Of a stretch of DNA of 64,000 bases, positions 18,081-28,483 are shown one piece after another. The notes under the pieces are model-generated. The model made no database searches. It saw nothing but the letters and a program-made list of their open reading frames with translations, and was not told the origin of the DNA. Every line of letters begins with the position of its first letter. Within the stretch, counting starts at the first letter, position 1. The translations under genes were made by a program, and so were the position numbers. Source of the stretch: Trileptium ribeirensis (taxonomy: Eukaryota; Nematoda; Enoplea; Enoplida; Thoracostomopsidae); contig JASANE010003602.1 of the NCBI GenBank assembly GCA_030248225.1, forward strand, positions 59,795-123,794. The letters run 5' to 3'.

Positions 18081-20044
18081 ACCTGAAGGCTCGGTGAGGA
18101 GGATCGTACCCCGTTTCGATTGGGTTGCCTCGTGATCTCGTTACGTGCAGCTTGTTCCGTAGAGTCGGTTTTAGTCTCTTCGTCGCTCGTTTCCGTGTCA
18201 CTCGACTTAGTTATGCTTTCTTGCTGGGCGGAGTCGCCATCGGTGTTATCCTCCGACTCTTCGTCAGATGAGTCGAGGTAAGCGGCTAATGCTGCGGTTA
18301 ATTGTTCGTCCAGATTCGGGACAGAACAGTCGGTGTCATCGTACGGAAAGAAGCATAGTTCCGAAATTAAACGGTCCCTGCCCAACTTTAGTCCAGCAGA
18401 CGTGTCTCCTTCTGTCTCAAGCAGTCCAGCAATGTCGGAGCACCGCAAAAGTCTTAAGCGTGCGCTTAGCAGTACTAGTCGAGCAAGTCGGTGGGTTTCG
18501 TCGTCAAATTCCATATTACCCATTGCTTGGTCAACAAAGAAGTTAATCGGAACACCACGTGTATCTTGGTTCCGATAGATGAATTCGATTAGATAGGGCG
18601 CCTCGCACAAGAGGTCGTGTAACTCGAGGTTCGCCTCGCGAAAAGTTTTCTGCATTCTGGCCGACTGAATTCCGACATAGAAAGGCCAATGCGGTGCGAC
18701 ATATCCATCCGGGAGGATGGACGCGCACGCGGTGCTCAGCGTGCCGTCGTAAGTCCACCTTCCTCGTTGACCGAAAAAGTAGCAGCGTGAGCCTATGTCC
18801 CGCGAATCTCTTGTGTGGCGTTCCTGGCACTGTCGACATACCGGATCCCTACTCAACTCCACCTCGAATTCTCTCTCAATAACCTGTAGGAGCGTGTGGC
18901 CATTCACGCATTGGCCCACCAGTTCTATGAAAGATTCCAACGAAGCAAGAGTTACGGGACCAAGATACATCCCGGTCATACAGTGTCCAATTGGGGAAGC
19001 CATGCCTAATATACTGCTTAACATGGCAGCGTCTCGCTGCAAGGCGGGGTGAGTGCTAACCTCAAAACGGAGCTCGAAAATTCGGCTCAAATTGTTCAGT
19101 TGTTCCATTACAATTGTTACTCTCCGATAAAAGAGAGCCTGCGGTTGCAATGCCAACGGTTGTCCGAAGTCAGCATTGATTTCACTAGCCCTAAAGTTAA
19201 TTGGTATAAGTCCCTCAGCTGACTCGTTATGCGCATCCTCGGTCAATTCAATTCGAGGATATTGATAAGCTGCAGTCTCGGTATGATTTGCTGTCATAGT
19301 GAACAGTGTATCAGTCCCAAGGATTCGGTTGCGTTCCTCATCCGTCATGGCTCTAACTCGTCCAAGTTCTATTGGCGTATTATTAGGGAGACAAAGTCCA
19401 GACATGTCCAATAATTGTTCGTCCAGTTGGTGTATACGTTCGTCATTAGCTTCTCGTATAAAGTTAAGCAAATTCTCTTGTCCCATACACACGTCCGAGT
19501 CTTCACTAGTCACGCTCACTGATTCCTCCGAATTACCCGGGGACATACTTGGTCTCCCTTCGACGGATTCCTCAGTGGAAGTACCTACCTCGTTTGGTTT
19601 ACCCGAATTACCCGAGGGCATACTAGGCGCCTCTTCGACGGGTCCCAAGATATCGCTAGAGATGTCAGCCAACGTATCGGTGGAGCTACCTAAATTACCC
19701 AGGCGCGTACAAGGCGTCCCTTCGATAGGGTCTCCACGAACGTTCTCGACCTGTGGATCCGAACTCATCTCATTCACACTTCCCGTAGCGATACTGCCAC
19801 TATCGCTGCCTTCACTCAGATCGCTTTCTCCGGCAGCACCATCTCTTTTCTCGGAGCGTATAGACAATTGACTGGCTAGCAGGCTTAAATCAATGCCATC
19901 ATCCGATGGTGCACGCGGGAGTTCGTTGTTGTTTCCACGACGCACTTCCCATACCCCTTCACTATGCCACTCTCGTGCGTCAGGTCTGGGTTCGCGTCGG
20001 TACCAGTCGGCATTCGGATCCACCCAATTGGCCCAAAATTCTTC
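17981..20044 (-). CDS. Gag-position protein, long C-terminal segment (unknown fold)
   Basis: About 680 codons open after the TAA at 20047-20045, in the same frame as the segment before it and with no ATG at its edge. The first ~170 residues are Ser/Glu/Asp/Gly-rich and disordered, with imperfect repeats (SMPSGNSG, SMSPGNSE). The middle (about 230-560) looks globular, mostly helical, and contains C-x2-C (CRQCQERH). The C-terminal part is again acidic and Ser-rich. I see no CCHC zinc knuckle, no major homology region and no other family I recognise. Position between leader and env/pol suggests a gag-equivalent. Its end overlaps the env start by about 100 bases in another frame. Confidence 0.6.
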   Translation of the reverse strand, partial: EEFWANWVDPNADWYRREPRPDAREWHSEGVWEVRRGNNNELPRAPSDDGIDLSLLASQLSIRSEKRDGAAGESDLSEGSDSGSIATGSVNEMSSDPQVENVRGDPIEGTPCTRLGNLGSSTDTLADISSDILGPVEEAPSMPSGNSGKPNEVGTSTEESVEGRPSMSPGNSEESVSVTSEDSDVCMGQENLLNFIREANDERIHQLDEQLLDMSGLCLPNNTPIELGRVRAMTDEERNRILGTDTLFTMTANHTETAAYQYPRIELTEDAHNESAEGLIPINFRASEINADFGQPLALQPQALFYRRVTIVMEQLNNLSRIFELRFEVSTHPALQRDAAMLSSILGMASPIGHCMTGMYLGPVTLASLESFIELVGQCVNGHTLLQVIEREFEVELSRDPVCRQCQERHTRDSRDIGSRCYFFGQRGRWTYDGTLSTACASILPDGYVAPHWPFYVGIQSARMQKTFREANLELHDLLCEAPYLIEFIYRNQDTRGVPINFFVDQAMGNMEFDDETHRLARLVLLSARLRLLRCSDIAGLLETEGDTSAGLKLGRDRLISELCFFPYDDTDCSVPNLDEQLTAALAAYLDSSDEESEDNTDGDSAQQESITKSSDTETSDEETKTDSTEQAARNEITRQPNRNGVRSSSPSLQVCGGYVQSYYYFGSHRSVLRARRSRHLVIQSHA
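18070..18085 (-). promoter_or_regulatory. Splice-donor-like sequence at the env start
   Basis: In element orientation CAGGTATGT spans the env ATG, fitting the CAG|GTATGT donor consensus; a second GGTATGT follows about 10 bases on. It could mark spliced transcripts, or be chance, since an ATG after GT gives this match easily. Confidence 0.2.
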
Positions 20045-20941
20045 TTAATCCATCATACGTTCCTCATCCATCTCGTCATCACTGCGCTCGTCGCAACTAT
20101 CCCCAGGCTCCTCTGGCGCAATGGTCACGCCGTATTCAAGCTCATCCTCTAGTTCATTTCCGTCATTAGCACATTCCTGTGGGGTACCCCGATTTAGATT
20201 ACATATTTTCGCTTCGCTAACATAGTTCGCATCGCTCGCTGCGGATCCGCTTCGTTCATATAGGAGTTCATCCAACTCCTTCAATTTATCCGGTTCAACA
20301 ATTTCAACACACTCAGCGTTATCCTTCACGCTGACTTCACTACAAGATTCATTGAAAAAACTTAGCTCATTGCAAGTAACGTCGCTGCGCGCTTCAACGA
20401 CGGTGGGCGCGACGGAAGCCTCACAATGCGATGGACAGTCTTTATTTGCCACCCTGCCATCTACATCCCCGTACCTGGGCAGACCCCGGGCAATACTTTC
20501 AGCCCCAACGACCATACCCGCTTCATTGGCGCGAACGGCCGCGAACCCGTCGCTACCTCTGCTTGGGTACGGGTGACAAGGGCGGCCCCGGTCAGCATCA
20601 AGGAAGGACCCAATGACCGTGGAACCCCTTGCCAATGAGGTCGGGAAAGTCACCTCAAGTCCATCAGTAGCATACTTCGCCGGCTCGAAGTAGCATTCAA
20701 TTACATCAACATCACTTCCATTATTATCTTCCAATAATTCACTAAGACTACAAGCGCGTCCTAACTTAGGCAAGTCAATACACTCATACGACACACAATT
20801 CTCATCATCACACAAGGGACGACCCGCGCGGCAGTCCGGCCCACATACTACATCATACGACCTATAATTTAGAACGGAACTAGGGCTAGGCGGCCTTGAT
20901 GAGACGTCTTCATCGTCCAACCTAGCCTCCCTCGTCCCTGG
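20045..20941 (-). CDS. Gag-position protein, middle segment (acidic)
   Basis: About 290 codons between in-frame stops at 20944-20942 (TGA) and 20047-20045 (TAA), starting without an ATG. Asp/Glu-rich with scattered Cys; it contains PPSPSSVLN near the start and ends in a run of Asp, Glu and Met. No domain is recognised. The frame is shared with the segments on both sides, so this is part of one precursor broken by stops. Confidence 0.5.
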   Translation of the reverse strand, partial: PGTREARLDDEDVSSRPPSPSSVLNYRSYDVVCGPDCRAGRPLCDDENCVSYECIDLPKLGRACSLSELLEDNNGSDVDVIECYFEPAKYATDGLEVTFPTSLARGSTVIGSFLDADRGRPCHPYPSRGSDGFAAVRANEAGMVVGAESIARGLPRYGDVDGRVANKDCPSHCEASVAPTVVEARSDVTCNELSFFNESCSEVSVKDNAECVEIVEPDKLKELDELLYERSGSAASDANYVSEAKICNLNRGTPQECANDGNELEDELEYGVTIAPEEPGDSCDERSDDEMDEERMMD

Positions 20942-21170
20942 TCATTCGCCGACCTCTAAAAACTCCATGGGTGCCTCACACGGCGACCCGAATAAGTCCA
21001 ATTCTTCCTGAGCCATATCAACATCATCGGCTTCCTTGCCGGAATCATCAACATCAACACTCTCAACACACGGATGGCCAGCCACATAGGAGGAAAATAA
21101 TAATAATGGCTCATCAAATACAACAACATCATTTTCACTCACAATCTCTGCAGTCATCTCCAAAGAGCTG
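20942..21170 (-). pseudogene. Gag-position protein, short upstream segment
   Basis: About 73 codons ending at the TGA at 20944-20942, in the same frame as the following segments. Acidic (VDVDDSGKEADDVDMAQEE). Too short to classify, but its composition matches its neighbours. Confidence 0.4.
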
Positions 21171-21372
21171 GGGGTCCCGGAATTCCCCCTTGAGGTGATT
21201 CCCTGGGAGTACCGGTGATAAATTCAACACTTCCTTTGTAATCTCTCAACCTATAATTTTGAACACAACCGTCTTCCATTTCTTCACAAATCTCCACACT
21301 ACCATTACTATCTTTCACTGCGGTTAAAGTTCGTTCGTTCGTTCCGAGCCCTCACATGGCCGGATAGTTCGA

Positions 21373-21900
21373 TTAGTCGACCCATCGCTCGCCTCGCTGT
21401 TCGCCATTTACTTCGCTCGCGGATATATATACACGTGGGTCAACACCCGCGCTGGGTGCGTCCACACATAACATAGACAATCCCTCTCCCAAGTATCCCT
21501 CTTTTTGGTGTTTTGTATTTTCTTTGCTATATACAGTGTTAGCAAATTCAATTCCGTATTGTTCGTCGTCCAAGTCCCTAGGGCACAATTCCATAAGTCC
21601 GGGGCTGTCCATACCCTGAAATAGATCTCGACTCCGTGGAAGACGCGCGGCATCAGCCCACGAAGTGGTCGTGATCACGTTCAGGTGTCTCTCAACAAGT
21701 CCTTCCATAGTCTCAAAGTCGTCCATGTCGTCGTGTCTATTTATCAAGTATCCGTCATCGTCGTATAATGGTTCGTCAGTCGTCGCGATAGCGTTCACCC
21801 GTCCAGTCGGTTCACCATGCCCTAATTTACCTTGAATCATACCCAGCTCACGACTAAGCACTTCTAATCGGTGGGTGGTAGCTGGGCTAGGAAATGCGAA
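21373..21900 (-). CDS. First open frame of the retroelement (unknown)
   Basis: About 175 codons, open from just after a TAA near 21916; the first ATG in frame is at 21840. The protein is acidic, with DEPLYDDDGYLINRHDDMDD, a WADAARLPRSRDLF stretch and a hydrophobic patch near its end. It is in a different frame from the segments at 21170-17981 and is separated from them by about 200 bases, so a frameshift may lie between. Its position, first after the leader, is where a gag N-terminus would start. No family is recognised. Confidence 0.4.
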   Translation of the reverse strand, partial: FAFPSPATTHRLEVLSRELGMIQGKLGHGEPTGRVNAIATTDEPLYDDDGYLINRHDDMDDFETMEGLVERHLNVITTTSWADAARLPRSRDLFQGMDSPGLMELCPRDLDDEQYGIEFANTVYSKENTKHQKEGYLGEGLSMLCVDAPSAGVDPRVYISASEVNGEQRGERWVD

Positions 21901-22543
21901 TCCGAAAATGCGCGTTTAGTATAAATGAAACCCAACAATCCAAGTCAGAGAGGTAACGAAATTACTTCCCTCGGCACAAGCAACAATTCTCCTTTAAATG
22001 CACAACAGCGCCAATCAACAGTACCTAAATAGAGTACGACAAATCGAACCAGAACGTTACGTGAAAATGGTTATAATACACTAAGCAAAACAATGTAGAT
22101 GCGTTAGCTTTACCTAGCAGTAATGATAAGTACAATAACGTTAGGCAAAAGCAAGTACAAATAAAGTAAAAACGAATAGAGTTAAATTTACAGTGTTCAA
22201 ATGTCCTCCAATGAATGTCCAACGGGCGGCGGTCGTTCCAAAAGCACGGCAACCAATTGTCTATTTAGTGTTCCGATAAAGCGACTCGTAAATACCCACA
22301 GCGCAACGGAAACGAATGACATCGATGGCTTTGACAACCGAACTCGACGACAGTACGATAGGCGAAATAGCACCGCGCGTCGGAGCAGGTGAATGTTACC
22401 GTCGATAAGATTAGCAGGTGACTAGGCCGACTCGATACGGCGAAATCCCCAACAGTTAATGAGCACTGCTAGTTGAGTCACGTTAGTCCCAGCTGGCGAT
22501 TATCAAGTCAAGCGTCCGTACGATGCGGCTTTCCGAAATAAAT
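21901..22543 (-). other. Retroelement leader
   Basis: Between the upstream LTR and the first open frame. I looked for a primer-binding site starting TGG directly after the LTR edge and did not find a clear one: the sequence after GGGTCC is ATTTATTTCGGAAAG. No coding region is convincing. Confidence 0.5.
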
Positions 22544-24164
22544 GGACCCAATTTTGGGTTCCGACATGTATTAGCATACAGGGTTTTAGCGGGCTCTCCC
22601 GCGCTAACGGTTGGGCAGAGCGACGCCCGCCGGGTATCGTTGAACTCGCCTTGGAAAGGCGATTCAAACGAGGGGTGATTTCCCTGCCTTAATGGCGGCG
22701 GTTAAGGGGCGCTAAAATCACGACTGATAAAGAGAGTGTCGGTAGTGGTGGGGGCGCTTTGTCGGCCGTCCCGGGTTAACGAGGAAACTGACGGAGACCC
22801 GCCGGGCATCATTGAAGATGTCTCGACGTGGCGAATGCAATGAGGGGCGATTTGGCTACTTTTGAGTTGGGGTTAAATTTTCGGTTGGTTTGTACCCAAT
22901 TTCCATCGGTATGCCAATTCGGTGGCATTTTGTCGGGTCATAGCGAGCTAGCGAGGGGTCCAGCGGAGACACGCCGTATATCGTTGTACTCGCCAGGAGC
23001 AGGCGCGTACAATGAGGGGTCGCATGAGCCTATTTATGGTCAAGGGTCAAATACAAAGTTGGTACAAACTGACGGAATTTTAGGTTGAATTTTCGTGGTG
23101 CATTATAAAACAGGGAAGTAAGCTATATAGCAGCGGGGTGACTGGTCAGATCGAGACCCGTCTGGTCTCGTCAGATGTCTCAATGAGTAAACTAATTGGA
23201 AACACGCGTACTTTCAATCACTGATCCGATGGTTACCAGAAAAACCAGTTGATACTATGGTAGTAAGGCAATTTTGGGCGTCAAAGAATGCTATAAAAAG
23301 AAAGGTTTTGGATACGGTTGGGGCGGAAAAATAGACGTACGGCGACACGAAAATCAGGCAGTACACACACATCTACATATATATACATAGCTATATATCC
23401 ATATATGCCTATATCAGGTCCACTCGGGACCATGGTCACCAGCCAAACCTAGCGTAAGTATTGGCTGTTGATTGAATGTTCACCTATTTGTCCCCAGGAT
23501 ATCTCGTGAAATCCTCCAGCGATTTAATTCTCTACCGAAAAGTACTCGGGGCATTTTCGCGAAATACCAACCATTAGGCGGTTACGGGCCGACAAACAGG
23601 CCCGATGTCCTTTATTTCCGAATAATCGGAAACTGTCGTAACCCATTTGTTTCAGCTCACTCTTGCGACCATTAAGCTATGGTTCCCTTAAACCAGGTAA
23701 ACTTGATGGTCTTGATTCTGATCACTTCCCTTCCCCTTAGATTGTCAAAGACCTCCTATTCCCGGACAGTCGTAATTTTGAACTTTCAGCGGGGAACGTA
23801 GGGCTATTGGTCGAGTTCCGTTCGGGTTTGTCTGTTTGATCCGGTCAAAGATTGTATTACATTCCTCGTCTTCCTAGAGTTAGACTTCCGACCTACGTCA
23901 ATTCTCTCTGGGCTCACTTGAGCCGGTCCAGACATGTATGATCATACAATAAATGGTACAGTGACAAAGGTTATATAAATGGCAAGATGTAACAATGACA
24001 GAACATGAAAATATGCGACACAATCATCGGTCACCATGGCACCATGCGGCTTACAATGATTTATTCCCTTAAACCATAGCCTTGCTCGATTTGAGGTAGT
24101 TTGAAATGGTTCTGACGCCAGAATCTTGCGAGACTAACGTAACGGCCGGAACGGGCCTGTTACA
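22544..24164 (-). repeat. Upstream (5') LTR
   Basis: About 1.62 kb, paired with 5795-7491. In element orientation it begins TGTAACAGG at 24164. An AATAAA-type signal lies close to the start (about 24057-24062). A short AT microsatellite (about 23371-23412) is shared with the other LTR. Confidence 0.9.
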
Positions 24165-24464
24165 TATACAATGCCAGTTTCGTCCATGCGCTCCCTACGC
24201 AAAGGTTTAAGCGACATGGTTTATGGGATACAATGAAATAGCATAGATATTTTCAAATTTGACTTAGCTAATTTTCCCGCCTTTTTTAAACCATTGTTCC
24301 ACTACAGGGTGTTGTAGACACCATAGTTTAATGTACACGGTGTTCGCGACACCATTATTTGTGCTGAATAGTATAGCCTTCCGACTACCATGCACTATGG
24401 TATGGTCGTGATCATACAGTGACAAATCTTCCACATGGCTAGCGTTTTATAACGTAAACGCCGC
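24165..24464. other. Spacer between retroelement and inverted R1 copy
   Basis: No gene. It contains the second copy of the paired palindrome module (24305-24356). Confidence 0.5.
24305..24356. repeat. Paired palindrome module (copy b)
   Basis: Reverse complement of the module at 714-766, with substitutions but the same order and spacing of the two GGTGT..ACACC palindromes. Confidence 0.5.
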
Positions 24465-27432
24465 ATTAGATAGGGCAAAGCAAAATGGACGTCTCTGGTC
24501 CACGTTTTACATGATTTGCAGTTCTTTAGTTAGGGTCGCAGAATTTTCCTGAACCGACCACGGTAAAATTTTTCAATGAATGATAGTCGCAACATTAGGG
24601 ACTTTTCTCATTGTTTCCAGCTTTTGTTTACAAATTTACAGTTAGTTGATCGTTCGATGCTCATGCCGCAGCTTGAGCTCGGACTGACTTCGCAGTTAGG
24701 GACGGAGGAATAGCCTCGGTTGGCCTTTAGGAAGCCTCAAAATTTTCTTTGTTCGAATGAGCTAAGAAAATTTGGGAATACAAAAGACTAAACAAATTCT
24801 AAGAACCTCCTCAGCTTGAGCGTAAGGTCTTGGCACTCCGCGAGGAGCGATTTTTACGTACAGCTTTAGCTTGATTGCTTTGTTCTCATTTTGTGACGGT
24901 ATTGGGTTTGAGTACTAGTAGAAGCCATACGCGCATTGCATAGAGACCCGCCCCGACTGCCCGAGAACCCTTCAGCCCCTTATGACACCGCTTGCTAGTA
25001 ACTTGGTAAATACACGGCGTTAGATTACTTTCCGCTGAAAATGCTCCAGACAAACTATTAAAATCGCCAAGATTCACCATACTACACGTACGTGGCTAAG
25101 CTTGGCAGTAATATCGAGGAAAATCGCTTTCCACTAAAAACGGGCTGACGACCTAGTCAGTTGCCGCCCCAATTATGGTTAACGGTTCGGAGGTACGCTG
25201 CGGTACCCCCAGGCTCTAAATAAAATCACAATACCCCAACTTCAATAAAGAAAAACCGCGCCCCTCGCGGATTATTTTGACCTCAAAACGAATAAGTGCA
25301 AAACCCAGTTTTCTTTTTAGAGCGACTTGATCGCTGATTTTAGCCGCTCTTTTAATTTTTCTCTGATTGCCCGTTAGGCTATGTACTATATAAGACCCCG
25401 ATTCAGTTTCCACAGTTTTGCGTTTGCCTTTTTATCATTGCCAGTTCTGAGATTGCATCCTGCACGGGGAATTTAGGCCCGCTGCAGAATTCTCCGTATT
25501 ATCCACTCGACTATCGAGTTCTGTCGAGTTTAGTAAAAATTTTAGTAATAACTCGACTGCACAATTTCGATAGTGCAGTCGAGACACTGTACAACTACAA
25601 CGTGTACAGTGCAGTAAGGCCGTAAGATGAGTTATAGAGAGAGGACGGAAAAGAGAGGAAGCAAAGAAAACGAAAGGAGCCAACCAAAGCAAACCGCAAA
25701 AGAAAAATACCAAACCCACCTTAGAGCGCAAACTAGTTCCAGCTGTGGGACAGGCGCGATCACCTGCCAAAACTGTTGGAATAGCGACATTAGTCGCCTG
25801 AGAGCTCGCCAAAGATAGCCCTTGTTCGTGCCCCCACCGAATTAGGTCGTCGAAATAGTAGCAACGGGCGACCCTTCAAAGTGATCAAAAAAATGCGTCC
25901 CCGGCGAGTAAAACGTAGTTCAACTGGTACTCCACCACCAAAATCAACCGCATCGTCACAAGCCAACCATTTACGGATTTTTAGGACAAGGGGCAAAATC
26001 TCAATTCCCGTTTGGACTACTGGATGCATTGAAGCAAAGGTAATTGGCACATGGCACAAAACCCTTCGTACCGCCGAATCAACGTGAAAGATTAGATAGG
26101 AATGTTAGGCAAACTTTACAAGACTAGGAATTCACACCGGACGGAGTTTTACATATGACTGCCATGTAGGCATTTCATTTGTGGTACAATAATCATTAGC
26201 ATCAGTATCCGCTCACCTGTATTCTAAGTAATCACTTGCCTTAACCGTGTAATTTCGTTAATACGACTATGTTTTAACTTGTACTGTAGAACCGTGTTTT
26301 TGTACCCGGATTCATAGCCCTTCTCTACTGAAGCCACGCGGTAAAACTGGACCATCTCTTTTCCCCGCCCGCCCCCCTGAACGCACATAGTGCCGCGCGT
26401 TATCGAGAGCGAACTTCGAAGCACGCTAGAACGCATAACCCGAGCTATAGCTGACTTAGCCAACGCTCCACACCTGACGCCTCAGGTATGGATTCTAGCC
26501 CGGTATTTCCGGGAATGCCTTCGCTCGCACCGCCCCGCTCCTTGCGTGGACCTAGACAATGGAATGAATAGGTACTACCATTTTCGGCATGATTGTATGA
26601 CGCTGCGACTGACTGTACCTGAACTGTACTGTTTGTAACTTTGAATAAAACATTGAAAATCATGCCCTGTGTGCAGCGTTATTTCAAGCGCTATAAGAAC
26701 GTCCGCATGGACGGGCCAACCCCGCGTGTCACGGATTGACGAGGAGGATATTCCAAGCCCTGGCATGTGCGGTTCGCCACGAGCATTTGTGCACTTAAAT
26801 AACTGAATTATAGCGAGAGTAATTATACCGAATTATCTATCGAACCCATTCACGAAAATATCACACTCAAACCAAGAATAAAATTTACTAGAAAAGCATT
26901 ACCACTAGATATTAACACAATCAGGTTATTAGGATGTGAACCAGGTAGTCCGACGTTAAACTCTCAGGGAATGTCGGAACCCTGTGGGGGCCGCATAGGC
27001 TACAAACTGTTAAAGTGTTGGACAGGGAATAAACCAAAGTGAACTCAAGGCTCACCTAGTAAACCTTCATTCTAACATTAAAACCTTCACGCATTTTTCC
27101 TTTGAATTAAGTCAGACAAAACAACTTCCGTTAGATTAGCATAGGGAATATCGGTTTGACATTATGACCTGTGAGCAGGTTTCGGTGTCAACCTCTCTGG
27201 GTTACCCCAGCGATCATACCGAGATACAAGACACGTGTGCAACCAATCGGGCGGGGACCGAACACACCTCGTGAAGCGTGCCTGCGGCCTGCTAAGCTCC
27301 ATAGCTTCTTGGGTCTGACCAAGAAAAGTACAAAATTATAAAACTTAAGGTCCACCTTGAGGTTATGATAGCCGGGGTCGTATGGGCATGGTGCTAGGAA
27401 GTTGCGCCATGCAGCTGCGTCCCGTTATTACA
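24465..27432 (-). repeat. R1 repeat, copy 3 (inverted, truncated)
   Basis: Reverse complement of R1 starting TGTAATAACGG at 27432. It follows copies 1 and 2 through the hairpins, tRNA-like module and the block with GACCACGGTAAAATTT, and loses similarity near 24465, corresponding to about 3850 in copy 1. It lacks the distal ~1.6 kb. Confidence 0.75.
25447..25522 (-). ncRNA. tRNA-Ser-like module in R1 copy 3
   Basis: Same A box (TAGTCGAGTGG) as the other copies, but the B box-like site is mutated (GATGCAATC), so this copy is less likely to recruit Pol III. The upstream hairpin CTCGACTGCAC/GTGCAGTCGAG (25552-25562 with 25573-25583) is intact. Confidence 0.4.
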
Positions 27433-28465
27433 AAAAGCTTTTGCACTAGGCATATACCGCCTTCGATTTCTTAATGCGACAGCACTATTAAGCATGTACC
27501 GCTTTCTATTTCTTAATGCGAAGAAATGATCCCGCAGCTTAAAATATCGCTTAATAGTTATGTATATCAGACCATGCACTGCAATGTCAATACATTGTCA
27601 ACTCCCTGTAGCCATATGAAATCTGTTTATAGAGACCAAAACTTATGTGGGTCAAATTATGGATTTCATTGATATTTAATAAGCAATTTGAATATTAAAT
27701 ATAATACGAAATCTGTGCGTAATAAAATTTCTTTCATCAGATAATGTACATCTTCCTTCGGTGATGAACTAGAGGTTTCGGCAGCCACTTTCTTCATTGC
27801 GCAGGGGTGCGCAGGGGGTCCCACAATAAGTTTATTTCATCTGTTGTCGAATATATCCTAGGCTGTCTATATAGGACAGACAATAGTGTCCTGGCGCACT
27901 GATGTATGCGGTTAATGTTACGATTTATAATATAGCGGGTAAAAATTTAAATGTTAACAGTTGTCGAGATGGGAAATTCAAAGTTTGGCAGCGCTACACG
28001 GCGTAAAGATTCAAATTTTTACAAGTACAATTTTTGACAGACGCCAAGATAAGAAATTCAAATTTTGCCGCGCGTTTTAGATATAGTCGGGGGAGACTCT
28101 ATCGGACAGAATTCATAGTCAGTACAGACTGTTCATGCAAAAGCTTGCAGTCATAAAGATTCCTCTACGTGACCGGGGTATCTAGAAAAGCTATATGCGG
28201 AAGCGATGTGCGCCTTATGAGACTGTTGGACAAAATAGAGTCATTTTGCAAACAATTTAAACTTAAACGCCCCATCATAGGACAGTTGTAGGAGGGCTTA
28301 CTGAAACGACGAAGATGTTCTTCATCCTTAGTAAACATATATAGCATCTTTAATTAAATTAGAAAGTTCCTAAACGGCTTTAACCAAAGGTTCCTAAGGT
28401 TCCTGTTGGCTTGAGGAAGACTGATCGCTTCGCTGCGGAGTTGGTACGTCTCACAAAGTGGAAGG

Positions 28466-28483
28466 TACCCGCCATGGCGGGTA
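28466..28483. other. 18-base perfect palindrome
   Basis: TACCCGCCATGGCGGGTA within a locally GC-rich patch (28420-28500). Function unknown; it may be part of a decayed repeat. Confidence 0.5.

Larger units (their letters stand above)
5795..24164 (-). mobile_element. Giant Ty3/Gypsy-type endogenous retroelement with env upstream of pol
   Basis: Two long terminal repeats (22544-24164 and 5795-7491) bound about 15 kb of internal sequence coding on the - strand. The element begins TGTAACAGG as usual for LTR ends. Product order is gag-position acidic protein, envelope glycoprotein, protease, RT, RNase H, integrase, proline-rich tail, NADAR-like, SGNH-like. In-frame stops (20942, 20045, 13857, 12174, 9413, 9188) and frame changes (between 21373 and 21163, near 9820, near 9040, near 8610) show it is inactive. 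No matching target-site duplication is seen outside the LTRs (GCGGGTCG on the left, TATACAATG on the right). At 18.4 kb it is very long for the superfamily. Confidence 0.9.

Noticed and set aside
19299..19871. 190-codon Ser/Pro-rich open frame on the + strand
   Set aside because: Antisense of the Ser/Glu-rich gag-position protein; a compositional shadow.
22500..22543. Primer-binding site after the upstream LTR
   Set aside because: No TGG-initial match to a tRNA 3' end at the LTR edge could be supported by eye.
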